A stretch of 64,000 nt of DNA, taken from contig NZ_LR760298.1 of the NCBI RefSeq assembly GCF_902806445.1, positions 1,426,001-1,490,000 of the forward strand, read 5' to 3'. A program made the translations under genes and the position numbers. Source of the stretch: Listeria sp. PSOL-1. Its GTDB lineage: Bacteria > Bacillota > Bacilli > Lactobacillales > Listeriaceae. The notes below the pieces were generated by a model. The model worked only from the letters and a program-made list of their open reading frames with translations, was not told where the DNA came from and made no database searches. This document shows, piece by piece, positions 59,304-64,000 of this stretch. Every line of letters begins with the position of its first letter. Position 1 is the first letter of the stretch.

Positions 59304-60335
59304 TTAATCATAATAAACGATCATGTAGTTCTTTCCTTTTTCTTGATCATAACCTTGAACAATATCGCTTTCCTCCAAATGCTCTAAGTCCTTGATAACA
59401 AGAGCCATATTCTTTCCTAGCTTAACCGTTTTACGCATTTTTTTTGCTAGTTTTTCAGCTCGCTCTTCGTCTAATTCAAATGTTTCTGGAAAGCGTATAT
59501 TATTTTCGCGTTCAAAATTCTCAACTATTGTCTTAAATTCTGCTTGCTTCGCTGGTTGCAAAAGCGTTGATTCAGCAAAGCTTTGAATATCTAATGATTC
59601 TTCTGCTGCAAGATATTCACTCGTTGCTTTTACAAAATTAGATTTTTCATGAAGAGAATCTTCTTTTTGTTTAATATAATCTGTACAAATTTCAACAAAG
59701 CCTTCTGTATAAAAACGACTACTTGTTGTCTGCTCGATATTTAAAAAACGATTTTTCCAATAAACGGAATCATTTTTGTTCAGGCGATCAAGGACAAGTA
59801 CTTTATTTCCTGATTCATTGTCACAATTAAAAATAAAACAGCCTTTATCGAGATCCATCCCATTAATGCCTTTGTCATAGCCAATTTCAAATTCTTCATT
59901 TTTAAAATTATTTTTCAAGAATACCTCTTTATTCTCGACTTTAAAGATACCGATTGCATCTGCCATTTCCCCGTCGGTAACAACATTTTCAACATGAAAA
60001 ACCCACAGATCACCATTTTTAATATTTGGATGTGTAGACTCGCTGTATAAGTGTTTCAAGATATTCACTGTATCCTCAAGAAAATAACTTGGGTCGTTAA
60101 ATATATTTTGGCAGTATGTATAAACTTCATTAAACTTCAATTCGGTCTCGTGTATAAAATGATAATATTTATCTTCTATAAAGGGTGCAAAAAAGATCGC
60201 ACCTAAATGAACATTCAACTCAGAATGAATCTCTTCTAATACATTTCCCGCTGCTTCATAACCCTCTTCTTGTGCTTTATTTCCAACAAAATGAACAACT
60301 AAGCGATCTATTTTAGCATAAGAAAAATCCACCAT
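59304..60335 (-). CDS. Nucleoid-associated protein (NdpA/YejK family)
   Basis: 343 residues. The N-terminal KIDRLVVHFVGNKAQEEG, the LYSESTHPNIKNGDLWV block, the FLKNNFKNEEFEIGYDKGI region and a C-terminal charged helix match the NdpA (37-kDa nucleoid-associated) family. E. coli YejK binds nucleoid and topoisomerases, but its role in Firmicutes is poorly known. Cytosolic. It is alone in its transcript, opposite the MGMT-like gene. Confidence 0.88.
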   Translation of the reverse strand: MVDFSYAKIDRLVVHFVGNKAQEEGYEAAGNVLEEIHSELNVHLGAIFFAPFIEDKYYHFIHETELKFNEVYTYCQNIFNDPSYFLEDTVNILKHLYSESTHPNIKNGDLWVFHVENVVTDGEMADAIGIFKVENKEVFLKNNFKNEEFEIGYDKGINGMDLDKGCFIFNCDNESGNKVLVLDRLNKNDSVYWKNRFLNIEQTTSSRFYTEGFVEICTDYIKQKEDSLHEKSNFVKATSEYLAAEESLDIQSFAESTLLQPAKQAEFKTIVENFERENNIRFPETFELDEERAEKLAKKMRKTVKLGKNMALVIKDLEHLEESDIVQGYDQEKGKNYMIVYYD

Positions 60336-60448
60336 TTTATCTCGTCCTATCTTTATTTATTCTATACCCAGTATAAAGAAATTTTGCCATGTACGCTAGC
60401 GCAAAACAAATAAATTCTGCTATACTAAGCTTAAAAAGGAGTAAAAAA

Positions 60449-60748
60449 ATGCCAACAGAAGCTTTTATCCAAGCTGTCCATCAAACAGTAAAAAAGATTC
60501 CTAAGGGAAAAGTAACAACTTATGGACAAATTGCCTATATGATTAATCATCCTAAAAATGCTCGTTTAGTGGGAAATGTTTTACATCGTATAAATCCTAA
60601 GCTTAACCTACCCTGCCACCGAGTTGTTAATCATTCTGGACGACTTGTTCCTGGCTGGAATGAGCAACAAGCCCTGCTTCAAAAAGAAGGTGTTTTGTTT
60701 AAGTCAAATGGGAATGTAGATCTTAGACGTTACTTTTGGCAGGGATAG
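60449..60748 (+). CDS. Small MGMT/Ogt-family DNA-alkyl-binding protein
   Basis: 99 residues, only the C-terminal DNA-binding domain of O6-alkylguanine transferases. IPKGKVTTYGQIA is the HTH region with the arginine-finger area, followed by LVGNVLHRIN and the active-site LPCHRVV. Short stand-alone members (ATL type) usually replace the cysteine with Trp; here Cys is kept, so real alkyl transfer is possible. AAAGGAG stands seven bases before the ATG chosen; the open frame extends further upstream but has no ribosome site there. Confidence 0.9.
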   Translation: MPTEAFIQAVHQTVKKIPKGKVTTYGQIAYMINHPKNARLVGNVLHRINPKLNLPCHRVVNHSGRLVPGWNEQQALLQKEGVLFKSNGNVDLRRYFWQG

Positions 60749-60940
60749 ATTATGAGTACTTTCTCGCTCTATGGTTTAAGCAGTTTTAATATACTATCAT
60801 TATCTTATGTCTTTATCACAATATAAAATGGGAAGCAAAAAATAAAAACATAATGAAAGATTCATTTTTTTGCCATAACCGACTAATATTTATTTAAATA
60901 AAATTCATTGTAATCGTCAATTATTTTTTATAGCAAAAAA
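60749..60940. other. Gene-free border before the island
   Basis: AT-rich sequence with no gene, promoter or repeat that I can support. It separates the core-like MGMT gene from the tRNA-Leu remnant and its terminator. Confidence 0.5.
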
Positions 60941-60973
60941 ATACCAACGACTAAACTTCAAAGTCGTTGGTAT
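60941..60973 (-). terminator. Terminator of the original tRNA-Leu gene
   Basis: ATACCAACGACT pairs with AGTCGTTGGTAT. On the minus strand it is followed by seven T residues. Confidence 0.85.
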
Positions 60974-60980
60974 TAGTAGA

Positions 60981-61032
60981 TACCGGCGGTCGGGGTCGAA
61001 CCGACACTCCCTAATGGGAACTGGATTTTGAG
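60981..61032 (-). pseudogene. 3' half of tRNA-Leu (probable att site)
   Basis: Read on the minus strand, the sequence starts at the anticodon loop CTCAAAA and stem TCCAG. It goes on through a variable arm (TTCCC..GGGA), the T-arm GTCGGTTCGACCCCGAC and the acceptor strand CGCCGGT with discriminator A. The 5' half is missing: beyond 61032 the sequence no longer fits a tRNA. A tRNA 3' fragment that starts at the anticodon loop is the usual scar of integrase-mediated insertion. Confidence 0.85.
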
Positions 61033-61242
61033 ATTCATCATTCAGTTTTCTGATATATTTTTTGAGTTCCTGTTGATATTTTATGGCGCTGTATAGCCAA
61101 TTTTATTTTCTATTATTTTTTATGCGTTTCCCTAAACACTTAATTTTGATAGTCAAATTGATGTTCATTTTCACAAAATGGCTTTGTTATGAATGGTAAT
61201 TTGATTTCTTATTTTTTAGATAATTATGAAATGGTTATACTA

Positions 61243-61433
61243 AAGTGGACACTAAAAATACGCGGATTTGAGAAAGGACACTTTTATACAACGAAAAAAC
61301 TACTCCATAGAATTTAAACGACAGGCTGTTAGCCTGATCTTGGTAGATATGCAACCCGTAAGATTGGTTTCTAAACAACTAGAAGTACATGAGAACACGC
61401 TTTATCGCTGGGTAGCGGAGTATGAACAATACC
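61243..61433 (+). mobile_element. IS3-family insertion sequence fragment (orfA 5' part)
   Basis: A TGGACACT-type terminal sequence near 61246 is followed by a frame starting TTGAGAAAGGACACT that encodes an IS3 OrfA HTH: NYSIEFKRQAVSLI, QLEVHENTLYRWVAEYEQY. Homology stops at about 61433, after which the frame is unrelated and soon ends. The rest of orfA, all of orfB and the right end are absent, so the element cannot move. Confidence 0.85.
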
Positions 61434-61622
61434 TAGTAATTTTTCTGAATTCTTTTATCGTGTCAGATAGCCTGTCTTCTTCCTGACTACTATGAAAAGT
61501 CACATTCTCCACTCCCCATTTTAGTTTTCTATCTTGCGCTAATATTAATTATTATGAATGCTGTCAAGCTCCAGCGCGATATTCGACAGTAATCATAAAA
61601 TGTCTGATAGTTGCTTAGAGAC

Positions 61623-62552
61623 TCAAAGTTTAGGACACATTCTATTTTTATCCCATCTATATGCTAGGACTGTAAGCGAGCACCACAACAGAAGGATGAC
61701 TGCATATCCCAGTAGGATATTTGTGTTCTCTCCAGATACGACATCCATGGTAGCAGCAGAAGTATTGTATATTTTCGATACCGTAAGAAGCATTAAATTT
61801 TTTAAATCATAACCCCCTAGGTTAGGTAAAAGTAACATGTATACGAACAAAACAACAATACTAACCAAGGTAGAGCGTATCACCGTCGTTAAAATAAAGA
61901 AGAAAACGCCAAATAAAATCAAAACTAAGATTTGATACACCACCTGTAAAGGCAGTTCTCCTAAATAATTAACACTTGTATTAGGCTGAACTCCCATTAT
62001 GGCATTGAATACATACTGAATGCCTATAGAAAGTATGATGGTTATGAAAACAGTCGCAATGGCAACTAATAGGATGGATAAAAGTTTGCTGAAAAAGAAG
62101 TTTTTATAGCCATTCAACAACAACTGACTCTTCGCTGTTTTATATTTGAAATCGTAATTCGCTAGTTGACAACTATATATACCAAAAATCAATGGTAAGA
62201 GTAAAATAGCAATCGATGTGAAAATTTGATTGGGTGCATTTAACGGATTTAATGCCACCTTGGCTGCAATGACACGGTAATAATCATATTTCAGAATGTT
62301 ACTAATTTCTTCTGAATTGCCATTCTTTTTCACCTCTAGTTCCTCTGATAGTGCTTGTTTTAAAGTAATGCCATCTTTCTTATATACCTCCATCGTTCTA
62401 TCGAAATCTGCCTCTTTTTGATGAAGTGCACTATACTGTGCGTAGCTAGAAAAGCCACACAGAACAAGGACAAATAGGAACAGTATGATAAAATAGTTAG
62501 CCTTCCATTGATAAAACAACTGCATCTTCACATTATCCCACATATTTTTCAT
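61623..62552 (-). CDS. ABC-2-type transporter permease
   Basis: About 309 residues with six or seven hydrophobic helices (FIILFLFVLVLCGFSSY, AILLLPLIFGIYSC, ILLVAIATVFITIIL, ILVLILFGVFFFIL, LVSIVVLFVYMLLLP, ILLGYAVILLLWCSL). A long extracellular loop follows helix 1. The layout matches ABC-2/NatB-type permeases that export peptides or give self-immunity to them. GGAGAG is placed five bases before the ATG at 62552; an earlier ATG (62579) lacks a site. The start overlaps the ATPase gene by about 20 bases, so the two subunits are coupled. Confidence 0.87.
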   Translation of the reverse strand: MKNMWDNVKMQLFYQWKANYFIILFLFVLVLCGFSSYAQYSALHQKEADFDRTMEVYKKDGITLKQALSEELEVKKNGNSEEISNILKYDYYRVIAAKVALNPLNAPNQIFTSIAILLLPLIFGIYSCQLANYDFKYKTAKSQLLLNGYKNFFFSKLLSILLVAIATVFITIILSIGIQYVFNAIMGVQPNTSVNYLGELPLQVVYQILVLILFGVFFFILTTVIRSTLVSIVVLFVYMLLLPNLGGYDLKNLMLLTVSKIYNTSAATMDVVSGENTNILLGYAVILLLWCSLTVLAYRWDKNRMCPKL

Positions 62553-63165
62553 AGACGCTCTCCAAATCTGTAAATTCATTTATATCTACATGAGTCAATG
62601 ACGTATGATGAATAACAAACACTTCATCCAGGATTCGATTATAAAAATCAAACTGATGACCACAAACTAAAATAAGCATTTCCTTTTTGTAGGATAGCAA
62701 CAAGTTTTTCACTTGCTTTGCCGTCTCGTAATCTAGGCCGTTGGATACTTCATCCAATATAAGCATTTCTGGTTGTGTAAATATGGCGATCAGTATTGAC
62801 AAAATCTTTTTTTGTCCTAACGAATAAGTCTTTACTTTTCTCTTTAACACACTATCATCTATGTATTCCAACAATACTAACGATTCTTCTTTCTTCAAAG
62901 CTCTTCTCACCAAAAGTTTTATATTATCGTATCCATTTAAATGAGTATATACGTTTGATTCATCAAAGACCGCGGCAATTCTTAACGGCTTTATAATATC
63001 ACCTGTATAGTTTTCAAATCCCATAATACAGTTGAAAAATGTGGTTTTACCCGCGCCATTTTTGCCAAGAAAAAAAATAATGCCGTTGGAATCCAGCTTT
63101 AAATGAAAGCCATCTAGTATTTTTTTTTGATCATATGTCTTCTCTAAATTAATAATTTCCAGCAT
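62533..63165 (-). CDS. ABC transporter ATP-binding protein
   Basis: About 210 residues. Walker A is FLGKNGAGKTTFF. The Q-loop region lies around FDESNVYTHLNGYDNI, and the signature is YSLGQKK, slightly off the usual LSGGQ. Walker B is MLILDEVS and the H-loop is CGHQ. It powers the overlapping permease. I place the start at the ATG at 63165, seven bases after GGAAGAGG. The gene follows the secreted-peptide gene by about 100 bases on the same strand. The three probably form one export or immunity unit. Confidence 0.9.
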   Translation of the reverse strand: MLEIINLEKTYDQKKILDGFHLKLDSNGIIFFLGKNGAGKTTFFNCIMGFENYTGDIIKPLRIAAVFDESNVYTHLNGYDNIKLLVRRALKKEESLVLLEYIDDSVLKRKVKTYSLGQKKILSILIAIFTQPEMLILDEVSNGLDYETAKQVKNLLLSYKKEMLILVCGHQFDFYNRILDEVFVIHHTSLTHVDINEFTDLESVYEKYVG

Positions 63166-63266
63166 CTCACTACCTCTTCCATCCACTGTTAGTCATCCGA
63201 AGATAATGCAGCTACACGTTTAGGGACACCAAACCTGCAACTGCCTTCTCTATTCAAATGGTGCTT

Positions 63267-63842
63267 TTATTTTAAATATCCTGAACCATTAGACTTCACT
63301 CTGTAGTAATCGGATCTATCGAATTGAGCGACTGAAATATCGCCCCACGGCGTTGGTGATCCAATTTTATAGGTTTTAGTTCCTCGATAATCTTTATATC
63401 CTGAACCATTTGCATAGTTTGAAATGCCCTTTTTCTTAATGATATTCGGGAAAATATACCCTGCTTCTTGCCACTTACTATTTTCTGCTACCCTCGTTCC
63501 ATTGTATTTGTAACTAATGAAATCCTTACACCACGCAGCAAACCCACCTCTTTTATAAGAATATGTTTTATTTTTGTATGCTGCTGCTCGCAACATGACA
63601 CTATTGGAACCCGTTTCTGCATCTTCTGTTATTTCTTCCTCTACTCCAACACTATCAATTTCAGAAATAGCTTGTGTTGCATCAATATCAAAATTCGTAA
63701 TTTCTTGTGATGTGACTGCCTCCGTATCATTTTCTTCCGCATTCGCTTGTAGAGCTGGTGCCGCCACTGTGAACGTAAGTGAACATGATAATGATAATGC
63801 AATCGTTTTTACCTTTTTTTTGCTCCATACCTTTAATATAAT
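63267..63842 (-). CDS. Secreted peptide precursor, bacteriocin-like, unrecognised family
   Basis: About 191 residues. The frame gives a classic signal peptide (KKKVKTIALSLSCSLTFTV, cut after QANA), an acidic pro-region (ENDTEAVTSQEITNFDID), and a basic, aromatic C-terminal domain of about 100 residues (KTYSYKRGGFAAWCKDF ... DYYRVKSNGSGYLK). The signal peptide is in frame only from a non-standard ATT (63842), well placed behind AGAGGGG. The ATG at 63828 is out of frame because of a run of eight A; seven would restore it. A GTG at 63767 would lose the signal peptide. Layout and neighbours resemble bacteriocin-ABC cassettes, but I cannot match the domain to lactococcin 972 or another family. Confidence 0.6.
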   Translation of the reverse strand: MILKVWSKKKVKTIALSLSCSLTFTVAAPALQANAEENDTEAVTSQEITNFDIDATQAISEIDSVGVEEEITEDAETGSNSVMLRAAAYKNKTYSYKRGGFAAWCKDFISYKYNGTRVAENSKWQEAGYIFPNIIKKKGISNYANGSGYKDYRGTKTYKIGSPTPWGDISVAQFDRSDYYRVKSNGSGYLK

Positions 63843-63881
63843 GAATTCCCCTCTTTTATCTATATTTTTTTAACAGTCTTA

Positions 63882-63910
63882 ATTGTATAATCATTGCATT
63901 ATCGTGTCAA
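63882..63910 (-). promoter_or_regulatory. Promoter of the peptide-ABC operon
   Basis: TTGACA (63905-63910) and TACAAT (63882-63887) are separated by 17 bases on the minus strand, with AGAGGGG about 30 bases downstream. Confidence 0.8.
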
Positions 63911-64000
63911 ACATTATTGACATTGATCCAATATAAAAACTAGGGCTACTCATAAATTGTTTATCCTGTTTTTTTCAGTTGGCTTTTTTTAACTTAAAAA

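Noticed and set aside
61558-61812. Plus-strand frame within the permease region and the IS tail
   Set aside because: It lies antisense to the well-supported permease gene and shows no protein-like motif.
63267-63842. Assignment of the secreted peptide to lactococcin 972
   Set aside because: The gene layout is similar, but I could not see the short Trp/Tyr-rich mature region or the C-terminal pattern of that family.

Overview
The window comes from an AT-rich, Gram-positive Firmicute. Several features suggest a Listeria-like organism (family Listeriaceae or a near relative): WxL, LPXTG and DUF916 surface proteins, LevR/ManR-type control of a mannose-family PTS, PrfA/Crp-like regulators that lack any visible cAMP logic, MntR/MntH manganese control, GH18 chitinases and a PI-PLC. 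This is inference from gene content, not from an rRNA gene.

Layout. 1-1.85 kb: the start of a 2-hydroxyacyl-CoA dehydratase activase gene, then an SRPBCC-MarR pair. 1.9-28 kb: a long, mostly minus-strand block of secreted and surface proteins. It holds a Crp-like regulator, a repeat/L-type-lectin/Ig protein, a five-gene WxL (csc-type) operon, a second Crp-like gene broken by a stop codon, an orphan AgrC-like kinase, a secreted PI-PLC with a ricin-type lectin domain, two paralogous multidomain chitinases (one split by a 10-bp deletion) and a secreted alpha/beta hydrolase. 28-36.5 kb: azoreductase, then the sigma-54 activator ManR and its PTS operon (EIIAB, EIIC, EIID, ManO) plus a separate EIIB. 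36.5-40.2 kb: ordinary chromosomal genes. 40.3-46.2 kb: an aminotransferase/decarboxylase pair beside a full-length binary-toxin B component of the anthrax PA/Vip1/Ib family, with no A component in the window. 46.5-60.7 kb: core-like genes (NodB deacetylase, GntR, phosphoesterase, class B PBP, aldo-keto reductase, tRNA-Ser, a frameshifted ArsB/NhaD-type transporter, ApbE, VIT-family protein, MntH, MBL hydrolase, glyoxalase, NdpA, MGMT-like protein). From about 61 kb: the edge of an integrated island, marked by the 3' half of a tRNA-Leu gene and an IS3 fragment, and carrying a secreted peptide gene with a two-gene ABC transporter.

How it fits together. The left half looks like a locus for colonising or digesting chitin-rich or other glycan-rich surfaces: chitinases, lectins, WxL wall proteins and a lipase share domains with one another and lie among regulators. 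The PTS region is a self-contained sugar uptake circuit; ManR and the operon it probably controls share a repeated AATACACTAA motif. The toxin gene carries a probable CcpA site. It also shares an unusual orphan AGGAGG element, about 100-140 bases upstream of the start codon, with the lectin and hydrolase genes.

Most unusual points: the orphan PA-family pore protein, the tRNA-Leu att scar with its peptide/ABC cassette, the orphan Shine-Dalgarno elements, the paired ManR/PTS operators, and four separate gene lesions (chitinase, Crp-like regulator, transporter and possibly the peptide gene).
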